Shown piece by piece: positions 44,174 to 57,427 of a stretch of DNA of 64,000 bases; positions within the stretch are counted from its first letter, which is position 1; each line of letters starts with the position of its first letter. The stretch spans positions 44,581,377 to 44,645,376 of the forward strand of contig OX381708.1 in the NCBI GenBank assembly GCA_947462335.1, given 5' to 3'. The notes beneath the pieces are model-generated. The model saw only the letters and a list, made by a program, of their open reading frames with translations. It was not told the origin of the DNA and did not search any database. Origin of the DNA: Harmothoe impar (taxonomy: Eukaryota; Annelida; Polychaeta; Phyllodocida; Polynoidae). The position numbers and the translations under genes are program-made.

Positions 44174-46425
44174 CTGCTTGACTTCTGGTATCCAGACTAC
44201 CGGTATTAGTGCAAGTAGAACTACTACTACAGTAGAACTACTACCACTACTACATTTATACTACAAGTATGAGTAATGCCACTTCTACTACAACTTGTGC
44301 CACTTGGTTTACTACAGGATGGGTACTCTCCTTCAAACTACCCACAGCTGAGAATTTATGCTGGTGCTCATTTTCACTGTTAAGTGTCTAAAGACACGTG
44401 GCCAGTCAGCTCTTGAAGTGACATTTATCGGGCCTATGGCATACTTTGAAAACATTATTTCCCAAGGACACACTTTGTATACAGCTAGAGGAGTTGATTT
44501 TAAAGCTCTTATTGTATTCTATATCTATTTTGTTTTATATATTAGTTGAGAGATCCAAGTGGTTGTATTCAAAAAGCTGATGGTGTAGATGAATTAGTGG
44601 AATTATCCCAGGTATTGGATATGGCCGGTCGGTAGAGATTTGACTACTGAATACTCACAAGGATTACGATACCCCGTAAAGCCCTCTGTGTTCTGCTGTT
44701 ACCGTAAACATGCTAAACGACTGAGTTTGTGTTTTTTATATCGAGAAGAAAGTGGATCGATCGCCTTTTCTACTTACATTATGAGAGCAGCATTTCATAC
44801 AGATACATTATATCTTTTATCATGGTGTTCAATTTTATAAAAAGGCACAACTAAAAGGGACCTACAGATTACATATATATATATTCTTTCTTCCAGAATT
44901 TTATTTCTACTAATACCAATGGGTATTGTTGGACCCAGTTGGGTTTCAATGTGTGGGGATAGAATGGAGATCCTTTTGGAGAGGTGTGCTGAGAATGTTT
45001 TACTGTGTCTGGATGTGGATTAATGCATCTTAACTATGATAGAAGCCCAATATTGGTTGATCTACTCACTAACGTCCCACTTCTTACCCCAAACGTGGCC
45101 ACACTGCCAATGCCTAGTCGCCAGTGGTAAGCGGTGGTCTGAGCGATTTGTGAATTCTGAGTACATGTGTCCGCTGTATCTATAACAAAGAACAAAATTG
45201 TATCAAATGGGCATGAATGGGCATGATATCGCTAGATTAAATAGCTAAACAAAAGTGTCTCTTAATGCTGCATTTGAGTGAAACCCTTTAATAGACATGG
45301 TTTGTGTTTAACAAAGAAGACTAAGATATATATGTATAGCCCTGGAGATCTATAGTTCATGTTCAAATTATCTCACCAAAAGATAAATTAAGTCAATCAA
45401 AACATAACTTGATGTATTTGAGTTGGCTCAATATCAACATATATAAAAGACCAGTTTGAGATCCAGATAGGAAGTGATTCCTTTAAAAATAACCTTGAAT
45501 GACCCAAATAACCTTGAATGACCGTTGCCGGCTGAGCTTGCGATCATGGGACCAAACTCCTTTGTCATTCCCAGTACTTGATACACTCATCACCTTCTAG
45601 TGTCTAGCATTTGAATGAACACAATGGTTATTCTGGGCCAAAGTCGACAGTCTACGGTTGGCATAGTACTGTAGAGTATATCCATTTCATTCCATATCAA
45701 GGTAAAAATAATAAGGACTATCTCAAGAACTGATTTTGCGATGTATCATAAGAATATGGCTTCAAACTGTTGTCAGCCTAAAAGCTTCAATGAAATACTT
45801 GCATTATCTAATTCTAGATTTATTGAAAACTTGTCAGGAAACACCCATGAACTGATTAAATTACTTTATAGAGTGGTAATATCTAAAACAAATTATCGTC
45901 GTGTTGCATCTATTTATGCCTGATTTATGAGTAACCACACAACAAAAAGGTTGAAATGGTATTTGAAAGATATCTGGCTCTAGAGGTTTTGAATCCTTTG
46001 TTATCCGATTCAGGAATTAGATAATGAAGGGAGTCAATATTACTTGATATTAAATATTCCAAAAATCATATTTGTAGTATTGATATTCAAGTATTATAAA
46101 TCATATGGAAGTTAAGCGATGTTTTACCAGTCACAGTAAAGAACCTGTTTAGATTATAAATATTTCGACATTTTGCAGAAGTTAGATGTGTGTTTAGATA
46201 CGTTTCAGATTGTTGCAGTATTCCATAATATTCAAATACTAACGTATTCAGCAGTAATATGGTAGATGTGGATAACATAAATGCATTGTATTATGTAAAT
46301 ACTATTATATTATAAATATCCTGTTTTCATAAGCACTAAATATTGTCTGTTTAATTTGTCTTCAGTGCTTCTTAATATTACTCATTTGTTTACAGAATGC
46401 TTTTATTACTCCCGTCCTTACGGTA
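44174..46425. other. Ras 3' region, no gene seen
   Basis: No coding exon or RNA gene supported on either strand. A short 'actactac' repeat lies near 44220-44270. A 22-bp duplication 'aataaccttgaatgaccc/g' lies near 45490-45525. Confidence 0.5.
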
Positions 46426-46926
46426 AGGCCACACTTTTTTTTAAATTTGGGTTACGGATCCTTCAAAAATTTATCAGCGCACGGAGGACGAAATAAAAGA
46501 AATTAAAAATAAAATAAAAGTTAGCCCCTGGGCATATCTATTTTTTGGACAGAAAGCCTGTATATCCCAATGTCGGAGGGAAAAATAAAAAGGACCACCC
46601 AAAATAGAAAGGATGGTCTGACAATAGAAATACAATAAAATTTAGGTAAACAGATTTTTTTGAAAAGGTTTCAAAAATTGAGAAGATCCCAAAGTCCCAT
46701 TTTACCTTGATGAAAAGTAGATAGTTGTTTTCCTGTTGATTCTAGCTTTCTTTTGGTATATCATATCATATATCCATTATTTTTTCCCAGTTTTTTTTTC
46801 TTCTCTGGATTTCACATCGGAGGGAATAAAAAAAAAAGTCTAAAATTCAAATTTTATTTTTATTCTGATTTTGGGCTTTCCTAGTGCGGCGGGCCCGTAA
46901 CCCAAACTAAAAAAAAAGTGTGGCCT
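46426..46926. mobile_element. TIR element with AGGCCACACTTTTTTT termini
   Basis: Left AGGCCACACTTTTTTTT...AATTTGGGTTACGG; right CCGTAACCCAAAC...AAAAAAAAGTGTGGCCT. The inverted repeats span about 35 bp. Interior is A/T-rich with 'aaaataaaa' words. About 500 bp, non-coding. The target duplication is unclear. Confidence 0.65.
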
Positions 46927-49920
46927 AATACTTGTAATTAATAATGCAAGAAATTAATGGAAAAATCTCCTTTTTAAAATGTTACTTCCTGTTTCGATAT
47001 ATTTGAAGTTGTTATATCTGCACAGGATATTTGAATATCGTATACCACTATATATATAGTTCTGTTGGAAGGGAACATTTTGCTAACTACCGGGTACTCG
47101 GAAAGTTGCAATATTATTCTGTTTTGTTATGTTTTGTAGATAGTTGCATTGTTGATTCATTTTCTTATTTGTTGTAAGAATGTGGAACTTCCATAATATA
47201 CAGTTTATAGATCAACGGCATTTGTAGGACCGTGCCACGCTTTAAATGTGATCTGTCTATATTCTACTTGTGTTGCAGTATAGATGTTACTATATTCAGA
47301 GGCTTTACTACATTAATGCACTGGTGGTAGAGGCAGGGGTAATAATCTGCCCGAGGTGGTTATAAAGGATGATAATTTTACAGCAATTGAAGAAATAATA
47401 TGGCATTATATTCCCATTTGTAGCTGTGTTAGCCATAAGGGATTCAAATGTATTTGATGAAATTAGACAATAATCTGTACCGGGATTGTGCCAAATGAAG
47501 CCAAAGTAAAAATGAAAATGCACTTATTTGGTAGAGTCTGTATTAGCGGTGCCCCTGAGACTACCTTTCAGTCACGATCTCTGGTACTCACTACAGAGGG
47601 CGCCCGTGTGCTATAGACGCAGGGCTGACGCAGGGCTCTGCTCCAAGCTTGTGTCGCCCCCATCCCGGGTAGACCTAGAACTAAATGTATACACTCACTG
47701 TATACATTATACCAAGGATGATACAACAGCCATAAGTATATGACCCCAACAGGATAATAATATCATAACCCTACACACCATGACCCATACAAGATATGTC
47801 ACCACTACGATTCATAACCCCTATTTGAACGTATGTTGCTCCCAGTGTGGAATGTATAATGTAAAAAGAGAAAAAAAAGTTTTTCATCGTACTTGAATGG
47901 ATGTTGAATGTGTATAACCGATGTATGTAGGTTTAAGATGACGCTTATTATTAGTTATTACCGGTGCTAAGACCCAGCGTACAGTGTTTGCTGTAAATGT
48001 GATACCCCTACCCCAGGTTCTACCTTATATTACAGGTAGGATGTTCAGTTCTTTGTATGGTGGGGACTGCTTTAGTAGTGACTGTTTAAGCCAGAGTAAA
48101 TGTGTGCATATAATGATACAAATATTAGGACCATGTTAGGAAATATGGGTTTATCAACAGTATAGATAAGTCCCATAATCCCCGACATAGTATATTATGT
48201 TTCCTTCTCCCATATTAGAATATTATATTGATGTCAATCCATTTTGATGGACACATGCATGCTGAACAAGATACAATTGGATTATTTACATTTTAGATAA
48301 GAAATACGTTGTACTGCTTATAAATGGTTATCATGTGTTCTATTAATGTATTAATTAATCCGATCATAGCTTGAGGCGTATGTGGACAAAAGTTGATTTA
48401 TCTGTATGGTGAATGAATGGATTTGTACTTCATATGTCATCTATTTTACCCACGTGTCGTTTTTGTGGGAAAATCTTTGGGTTTCATGCTGATGTGCAGT
48501 ACCTTTGTACCACTGATTTCGAAATTCACATAACATACATACTAGGATGTTTCATGAGGAAGGTATATTTGGCGCGTAGATTTACGAGAAAGTGAATGTT
48601 GCATTGGATTTATACAACATATATTATGAATTTCTTACCATGAACCTGTATGCGAAATTCAAGTGATGTTTGTAATAATGTACGACTATAATCATATACT
48701 CCATACTGTGAATGTTTATATTTTGCATGGATCGAATTCCAACTAAGCGTATTCATTTATCTGGTAAAATATTAAATTTTGAACAACCATATTATTTTGT
48801 AGAAGGATTCATTAGAAATAGCTTTAAATGGAGATGGTTTCTCTCTCAGAGTTCAATACTTTTATCATTTAATCCAATTGTGACCTTGTCCTAAATGAAC
48901 CTATATACACATGTGAATACGATGTATACTGTAATTCTAATGTCAGAGATGGTGCATATCACTTGGTTCATACATTCTCCGACGACAACAGCAACAAATA
49001 CTACCGAAGGCCTCAATGAAGAACACTTCTTTACATTTAGACTTGGTGGGAAGGTACTCATCTTGCTGAAATAAAAATGTTTATACTCTTTAACAAGCTT
49101 TGTGGTATCTTTTGTAGTGAGTATCTAATTTCGTTTACCAAAATACTGTGCAGTATTTCCCCTTCCCGAGACATCGTTAAATACGTGCCTATTGAACACC
49201 CTAAACATTCAGCAGTGTACATTTGTGAATATGGGCACCATTATTGCTACCCTGTGCTATGTGGTAATGACTTCTAGTAGTCCACTAGTATACCTACTCT
49301 GGCGTTGGGCATTTTCATGTTAGAAACTGTTAATAGTTGATGAGGCAGAATTGATGGACCAAGGGCGGAACATAATCATACCCGAGGTCCATATATATAT
49401 GTCATATATAATTATATAAAACTGAACCCTGTCTCCATATCAAGGAGGTGATGGACCAAGATTTTCCGAGGTTCACATGGATTCATGGCCTGCCTACCAA
49501 TGTCAGAAAACCGAGGTCAATGACCTCCGTGATATGGATTCACGCTCCCGTTTTGCATTTTGATAGATGCATTAAAATGAACCATCAATTATTCCTTGCA
49601 TTGAAAATATCATCCTATGAGAGATGCTGTCAAAATGGCACCGGATACCATATGAAGCGTTCTATAGCACTCCTGCTGGTCCAGGGCTATACAATGCTGA
49701 AGGTATACTATAGGGCTGTCAAGATGCACATATGATAATCAACCCTTAAGCTCCTTGATACGGATGGATCCAGGATCCTGTTTTATAGCGTTCACTTATA
49801 GTTAAAAACAAGCGTGACCCACACCATTTAAGACTTACATTTTCAACATTTATGCAATGACGGGATGATGTATTACTCAATATGAATTGCAATATGTCCT
49901 CTTCACTATCGAGTTGAATA
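46927..49920. other. Intergenic or long 3' UTR, nothing recognised
   Basis: AT-rich sequence without supported exons, RNA genes or clear inverted repeats. Short open frames here (60-70 codons) lack codon or splice support. Confidence 0.5.
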
Positions 49921-50090
49921 GGGGGCTTCCATAAAGTATGTACGCACGAAAGGGGGTGGGGGGTCTATTTTCTGAAAATCTTTGGGTATATTATAAACCC
50001 TTCATTTTAATGCGTACAGGAACTTAAGGGCAATGGGGGGAGGGGGCAATTTCTGTAGAAAAGGTGCGCACATACTTTAAGGAGGCCCCC
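49921..50090. mobile_element. 170-bp MITE with GGGGGC termini
   Basis: Left GGGGGCTTCCATAAAGTATG, right (reverse complement) GGGGGCCTCCTTAAAGTATG, followed inward by matching 'tacgcac/tgcgcac'. Flanked by ATA on both sides, a possible 3-bp duplication. Interior has G-tracts. Non-coding. Confidence 0.7.
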
Positions 50091-50851
50091 ATATATTGGC
50101 CATATACTGAAGCTATAGCCCATTTCATTAACGGGGGCAACCCAGTTTTCCCTCACTAATAACCTTGAAAAATGGCCATTTTGCAGTTCAGTGCAGAAAT
50201 TGATATGCATGTGCAATGAGTGCCAAAAATGTGTCAGTCTTTTTGCTTAAATCGGTAGTTCATAATGGTGGGTACATTGCGCCCCCGGGATTGCGCCGCA
50301 CATAAAAACGTGATCGTACCATCAAATACCCCAAAACCGATGAATGTCTTAAGAATATCATGTTGTTATGTGAGCAATGTTTACTGGTTGTATGTACTAC
50401 CACCTAGGAATAATGCGATTTAACATTACATATTTTAAGAAGAAAAGAAAAGAAAGTACACACGTTTCTAGACCCCAACCAGAAACGCTATTTTTCTTGC
50501 ATTATTTAATGTATTGTATGAAGGCTTGCGACTCAGGTTCATTGCCTGGTTTCCCAACAGCCTATCGATTTCATAACGATGGCCCCTAAAGTAGCCAATT
50601 TAATCAGTGTCTAATGTAAGATTGTGCACAGACAGAACATATTACGACGATACACGAAGAAACATAAGAAGGGGTGGAGTAGCGGGAGACATACAAAGAT
50701 AACGATAAATGTCAATTTACAACTATTATTAGCAACGAAAGGCAAGTTGTGTTGAAAGTGTCAATTCATAAATGGATTTTCACACTCTATAACTTCTCCT
50801 CATGGTATCTTGTTGGTTGGAAGTACACTTTCCAAATGTAATTAGAAAGTC

Positions 50852-50951
<100 letters not shown>

Positions 50952-51230
50952 GAATATTTTAGGTCACAACTTTATAATAATGAAATGCTAGGTACAGAGT
51001 CACAAATTAAACATTTACGATGCCTCGGCCACTGGCTTTTGGAGTGAAAAACAGATAATGATTATGCTAATATATGCGAACATATCCACATATAGATATA
51101 AGCACTATCGATGTGCAACCATAACATCCTGAACCAATTAATGTGGGCAAATGCTGTGTGTATGCTTAATTAATTCCGTTCTTTAGACATATAACACCAC
51201 AGACTACCCCTGTGTAAATAGATTCATATA

Positions 51231-51473
51231 TCAGTGTATTCCATTTTCTTGTACAAACTGGGACAGTTCGATAGTAATGGAGTGGACTGGGAGTCCAGCA
51301 TCCTCCACGGACCTCAGCACACTGTAGTGTTTGAACAGGACTGGGTTTCCCTCCACAGGGAAATCTGATTCCTCCAGTACAAAGGCTTCTCCTGTACCAC
51401 GGGAGACTGCCCGACGGGCCAACAGGTGGCCAGATTCCCCCATGTACTGAGGACATGCCATTAGGAAACCCAA
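51231..51473 (-). pseudogene. Possible coding exon or gene relic, unidentified
   Basis: A minus-strand frame of 80 codons with protein-like composition (…ESDFPVEGNPVLFKHYSVL…, SITIELSQFVQENGI) ends in TGA at 51231-51233. No family was recognised. A stop lies just upstream in the frame and the nearest acceptor (acaatag) has a poor pyrimidine tract. It could be a last exon of a minus-strand gene, a gene relic, or chance. Codon use is more protein-like than that of the neighbouring frames. Confidence 0.3.
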
Positions 51474-51800
51474 ATAGCCCTATTGTCCCACTATTCATTT
51501 TGGGATCCCGCCCTGGAATGTAACATTGTTCGACACAAATGAAATGGAGAGACATCTAAGTATAGGCATACGCATAATCCTCTCTAAAATGGTATCGTAT
51601 TGTTTTACCAGACTGGTACAACACTGCGGGTCTATCCACGGTTTATCTCTTCATTCGTCAGTTTTGTCATTCTATGCAAGATGCCCCTTCTTATTGCATA
51701 CGCTTAGTGTATCACTGTAATAATGGGTTCTCCTCCCAATTCCATTGTGGTACATTGTGTGATCAACTTACCACTGGGTTTCCTCCAGGCCCATCTCTAA

Positions 51801-51982
51801 AGCTGGGACTCCACTACCCGATTTTCTCATCTGATCGGACCTATTCTTTCAAATCTGACCCAAACAGATGTAAATATAAACAACCATATGCGTCAGAATT
51901 TGTTTATATTTACATCTGTTTGGGTCTGATTTGTGAGAATGGGTCCGATCAGATGAGAATATCGTGTAGTGGAGTCCCAGCT
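51801..51982. mobile_element. Near-perfect foldback MITE, TAA target duplication
   Basis: Two arms of about 80 bp: left AGCTGGGACTCCACTACCCG, right (reverse complement) AGCTGGGACTCCACTACACG, continuing through 'ctgatcgga' and 'cagatgtaaatataaacaa'. Flanked by TAA at 51798-51800 and 51983-51985. A TWA duplication suggests the PIF/Harbinger type. High arm identity points to recent amplification. Confidence 0.8.
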
Positions 51983-51985
51983 TAA

Positions 51986-54834
51986 GTCGGCATCCCATCA
52001 ATACCATAGACCCTACTACCCCCAGGCTACTACCCCAGTACCCTATACTCCCGTGTACACAGGCACGTCGTTAACATATATAGATGGTGTTGTTTACTGC
52101 CTTTATTGATATGTGGTGTCCTTTCTACATCTGTATTCCACTCCCTTGCCATCTGCATAATGACACAACCATATATGTACATTCACCACTGATCAGTATG
52201 GTATACACCTCAGCTGTGTCGTCGCCTTTCAGCATCACGGACATGCTACTCCCCTGACAAGGGAAAAAAGTTGGTTTCCAGTAACCCGACTGGGTCTAGC
52301 AAACAGGGCTTTCTTTTGCTACATGCCAGTTTTTACGGCTCAAAACTATTACAATCATTATGGATCATAGCGAGAGCATTTCAAAAAAAGAAAAGATGGT
52401 CCAGCAGAATATTCTATATGTACATTAAATACGTATTCAACTAACGTGAAGTCCTACTATTAGATCAAGTTCTTCCATTGAAGTAAGTTACACCATATCT
52501 GGAACTGGAGCGCTGCTGTCAGGCGTGGAAAGCCACACCCAAAAGAAATACCCGGTACCCCTTTTTTGGCCTAGGTCTACATACGTAACGGCAATGCTTC
52601 ACTAACATCAGTATACAGACTATGTTTTGAAGAAGGCTACATCATCAATGGCAATGGCACTCTACATTTACCTACTTTTCCCCTTTTATACTAGATCCTC
52701 GAGCACTGGTTGGCTTTGTTCGACAAGAGCAAGCCATTTTGATAGCAATATTCCGTTGACATTAATAATCAAACTCATACCCCTTTCAGCATTTTACCCT
52801 ATGGTATCTATACATGCCTGCATGCTTTATAGCCGGGTAGTCACAGCGATACACAATCCAGCATGTCTATCTACCAGCAACATACACCCAAAGGGCGCTA
52901 TATTTGCTATAGGTATATATCTAGTACCACAAGAGCCAGCCTACATCTCAAACCAATCGCTCCTCACCATGCATCAGCATTTCTCTGAAACCTGCCTTTA
53001 AGGGTATAATAGTGCTTTAGTATCTGATATGGGGTTTACATGCTACCAAAGAGTCATCATGACCCCTGACTATATAGTAGACTCGTGAAACCTGCATTTT
53101 TGCATCATGACGACAAGGATCAGTAAAGCATATTCAAGCACTGTGTTGCGCTTGAGTGATTAAAACCAAGGCTGCACGTAGACCTGTCTAACTGGCATAC
53201 AGAGAGGATACAGGACCATACCAACACCTTCATCCTAGGCTAAAGGGAGTCCCCATTCTGTCAGTTTATCAACCCAACATGCAACCCAGCCCCGTGGAAG
53301 AGGTTCCCACCGGGGTTTCCTCCCGGGGTTCCCTGGATGAGCCCATTAACCCCTCCTTTAGCTCACAACCTGCTCACACATGGACGCCAGAGTTAAAGCT
53401 CCACACAACAGGTTACTGCTCATATAGGTGCATGCTCTGGTTGAAAATGTGCATACTAATAGGACACTATTAGGAGGTATGGGAAAACTGCAATGTTAAG
53501 TATAAGGGACATTTAAGTCATTCTGTCACATTTGTCACCGTTATTTACACTAGAATTATTTTAATAAAACTCAATCAATTCAACTCCTGTCACGTAAACT
53601 ACCCTGTCCTGTGTCATTGTGATGTGAGGCACACATTCATTATTTCATATAAGAGGATGGATGCCTAAGTGATTGGTTGTTTTTGAAGAACAGGCCAGTT
53701 CCTGGATTTGTACCCCCACCCCCCTCCCTGCTCCCTTTGATCTTGGACTGTGTTCCATGTTGGTGTTTCACCTCATTACACCCTGGGCGATCACTGTGTG
53801 GCTGTGATAGTACCCTCTTATTGTCAAACACTCATTTTGACATGTATTCAGAACCGTGCTGTGACAGATAACAATTAGGGTCATGATTAGTTCAAAGATA
53901 AAAACTCTGGCAATGGGGTGGAATTGGAGGCATAGAGCTCTATGTTTACAATTTCAATACAGAAAGGTGTGTAGGCCTACTCCACAGAAAGCCTTTCATA
54001 TTCGAGGATATTCATATATTCAATGGCCAGGGGTCTTATTCATAAAAGTGAAAGGAGCAAGAATTGATAAAAGGAGTAAGAAATGTAATACTCACCAAAG
54101 AAAAAGGCTGAAAGGTGCTACCCCACCATATTCTTCAATCATTCTCCTTTCTGAATTCCTGTTGCATTTCACAATGTATCTTGAGGATGCTTCTGCACAT
54201 AACCCTAATAGAGGTTGACCATAAACATGTAAGAAATACGTTAAGCTAAATGAGCTTGGAGTGTCCATTGATGAGCCTTTAGTCCACCTGGCGTCATCAA
54301 CCCTGCATAACTATGTTTGATGAACCCCAAAGGAATAATAATCCCTGAATTGACCTCAGAGGAGAATGTCTTGTTTTTACGAGGATGTGTCGTGATATCA
54401 CTGGCCTGAACAAGTGAACCTTTATAGTGACGTTTCACAATATATACAAAAGTCCGCACGCTGTACTCAAGAATATTTGTTGCTTCATTGGTCACTTATA
54501 TGCCATCTACTCTGATCAGACAAACAGCTAATACAGACACAACTGGATACTTAGATTGTCTGCTCTCAAAAGCAAAACGCTCAAGCATTACGTGTACATT
54601 TAGAATATAAGCGGCAGGTCTGTAGTGAATTCGCAGTTTGGAGAGGCAGTTTCTTTTATTGATCGAGTGGTCATCTAACAAGGAAACTCCAGGCTCGCCT
54701 CTACCTAGACATAATAGCGAGATTCAGGAAAAGGTTCTCGACATGTACTATAAATGAAAACGATTTCTCTCCCAAAACCAGATGCACGCTGGGACTAACT
54801 GAAAAGAGCGCCCTGACAACAAGCATATACCGCG
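51986..54834. other. Intergenic, nothing recognised except a short dispersed repeat
   Basis: No coding exons supported. A repeat word near 52266-52310 ('ggtttccagtaacccgactgggtctagcaaa') recurs at 63370-63412 and, inverted, at 63560-63600. The proline-rich frame at 53279-53473 has no splice or homology support. Confidence 0.45.
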
Positions 54835-55865
54835 TAGTCCTAATTGGCATATGCTGCGTAGTCTTAATAGGCACATGCCGCGTAGTCTTAGGCACCCAGC
54901 AAACACGCCTTTACCGGGCCAGTACTGACATTGTACTGGCAAGTACTGGTAGTAACGGCCCAGCACTGCCAATAGCATGCCACTTCTTTGCCTTTTCTTC
55001 CTCCATGTAACGGGCACTAGTCGCAATGTACCGGTTGCCATTACCGGTATGCCTGTACTGGCTCTGTACTGGCAATCTGACTAGATTAGTTCCCAATAAC
55101 GCCACTTGATGTCACCATTGCATGTCTGATGAGATATATGGCCCATATGTATAATTATTACTCAATAATCTTGGTTCACATTGCCTCAACCAGTTGAAAA
55201 TTAGTTAATGATGAAATAGATATCACTGGACATCTATATAATACAACGTTATGAATCTAATATGGTCAGTTATTGGCTAACAAAGAGGTTTTCATTATAA
55301 ACACCTCATGTTTGTATTTTAGAGATATATCTTATACTGGTAGCTATGCTGTGGCATATGTGGGTAAGATTGGTCTCCTTCACTCCTGGTTGTTAAAACT
55401 AGTTGAGGAAAGATGTTTGACAGGTCACCTATTTTATACACTATCTATGTGTGCAGGATGTATGAAAGGTGGCAATATGATGTATTTTTCCCGGATTTTG
55501 TCTCAATTATATAACTCATAATACATGTACATGGTATGATTAATACTGGCCAGATTCTTGGTATACAGTTCTGGGCCAGTATTGGCCAAGTACTGGCCCA
55601 GTATAGGCCCAGTACTGGGCTGTTTATGGCACACTGTACTGGGCCAGTATTGGCATGCCAGCATTGGTCCAGTAGTGGCCCAATATAGGCCCAGTACTGG
55701 GCCGACTATGGCACACCGTACTGGCCCGGTGTCGCCCCTATTTGCATTTCTGTACTGGGCCAGAACCGTATTGCCAGCACCGGCCCAGTACCGTTGCCAG
55801 CATTGGGCCAGCACCGGCCCATTAAAAGTGTGTTTGCTGGGCATATACTGCATATTCTTAATACT
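54822..55865. repeat. ~23-bp minisatellite split by an insertion
   Basis: Units 'catataccgcgtagtcctaa', 'catatgctgcgtagtcttaa' and 'cacatgccgcgtagtcttag' lie at 54825-54894. The array resumes after the insertion with 'catatactgcatattcttaa' at 55842-55861. The reading across the junction shows that the element 54895-55841 landed inside the array. Confidence 0.6.
54895..55841. mobile_element. TIR element with CCCAGCAAACAC termini and tandem palindromes
   Basis: Left CCCAGCAAACACGCCTTTAC, right (reverse complement) CCCAGCAAACACACTTTTAA. Both subterminal zones are filled with copies of 'ggcccagtactgggcc' and 'actggccagtattgg' palindromes (54915-55075 and 55555-55820). The central ~450 bp is unrelated AT-rich sequence. 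CA is present on both sides, a possible 2-bp duplication. Non-coding. Confidence 0.7.
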
Positions 55866-57170
55866 CCTCTATCCTACTAGATGTCGTATTCTGACCCTTA
55901 TATCGTTCTGTACAGCAGGTAATGTTATAGTATATATCGGGAACCCCGAACCCCCATTTCTTTCTTTTTGTTCTTTGTTAATCGAATGACTGAATCCATA
56001 CCAACTAATATACCTCTTCTATTGGAAGAGATTGTGTCGCCATATGATAAGATAGAGCAGCGGTATATGCCTATCAAGACTATGGAGACCTCTTTTGTAC
56101 AGGCACTATCATACGTTAGTTCCTTCTTCCGTCCGAGAGCAGATCAAATTTATTGGAAAGCTCTTATTTCTTTGCACTGCCTGTATTTCTCACCAATATT
56201 GGAGATAATACATCCTCTTAAGTGCCGACGTAGCAGGGGAAGTAGCTCGCTATATAACTTTTCATTTTCGAAAATTGCTCTGCTAGAAAGATGATCGCCA
56301 GAGTAGAAGATGTATGGCCAACTGTGGCCATATCACCGTAGGTGTTTTCGGACACCATTATGCCTAAACCGGTGGAAAGGCATATGGCTTTCCTGTAAGA
56401 TGGCTTAGTCTAAAATTGACATGTGGAGTAATCACCTAGACACCTTCAACGACTCCCAACTTCCCATCCTATTAACATAATCTATTCTGTCAGATATAAG
56501 CGGCAATGTATAGTAACATGTAACGTTATCATCTCAGGTGAGGATACAACCTTACTCGCCAAATCTCCTTCCCGTGCACTCTCTTGGTTTTGCCGGATAT
56601 TAAGCAGTAAGATGGTACTAATATACAGAGGATTAAATAGCACACACTCCATGTCAGTAGTGCAGGGACATGTCAGTTTTCATCAGGCACCCTTTTCAAT
56701 TTAAAACACAGGCTCTAGTGCGTAATGTACGGGATTGGTGACTCATGTTCCTGATAAATTAATTGAATTACGTCTGAAGCATATGTTACAGTAGACTGCT
56801 TTTAGTGGTTTACACTAGTCAGCATTTAGAGGCTTATATCCTTTGTTATTTGAACGTGTTTAAGAGATGTAGGTTGCCATCCCCTTTGCCGTTAATGCAT
56901 GACCAATTTGGGAGAGCATTGAGATATGTGGTGATGATACATTATTCGCCATGATCTGTGGACCATGCTTAATTGTCATGTCCAGGGACACTGTAGTCTA
57001 CACGTGTTTCCTACAACCCTGACACATTTCTCTTATACATGTATACATGTTATACTCCAAACAGACCCAACCATGCCTTCCCAATTAGAAAACCCCACAT
57101 ATAGACCTACAATATATATACTGGCACGGCCGTAGCTGCAGTTTAAAGGGGGGGGGGGGGCTCTGCTTGG
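55842..57170. other. Intergenic, nothing recognised
   Basis: No supported exon. A G-run (57148-57159) precedes the promoter-like region that follows. Confidence 0.5.
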
Positions 57171-57427
57171 AGACTTAGGGCCCTGAGCAGGTCTCTGATT
57201 TGCTGAGCTACTCACTGTGGGCGTTCTGCGTTGGAACTTGTGGGACGCATGCGCACGAGAGAGGGTGGGAGTTGGGCAGCGTTCCTGTCGGTGTATAAGA
57301 CGCGCGCACTGCACGGGGAGCACTCCACAGATTCCACCACACCTCCGCCACTTTTTAGCATCCTCCTGGTCCCTACTGCACAGCCTCCAGGCTCCTCCAG
57401 ACTCCATCTGCCTAACACACCAACAAG
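57171..57427 (+). promoter_or_regulatory. Candidate promoter and non-coding first exon
   Basis: The base composition changes to GC-rich. An NRF-1-like GCATGCGCAC lies at 57247-57256 and a TATAAGA box at 57294-57300. An initiator-like gcactcc follows about 27 bp later. The sequence then runs to CAACAAG|gtcagt, a good splice donor at 57427/57428. The exon (about 57325-57427) has a long open frame but no ATG in good context, so it would be 5' UTR of a gene whose coding exons lie beyond the window, or a lncRNA. Confidence 0.45.
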
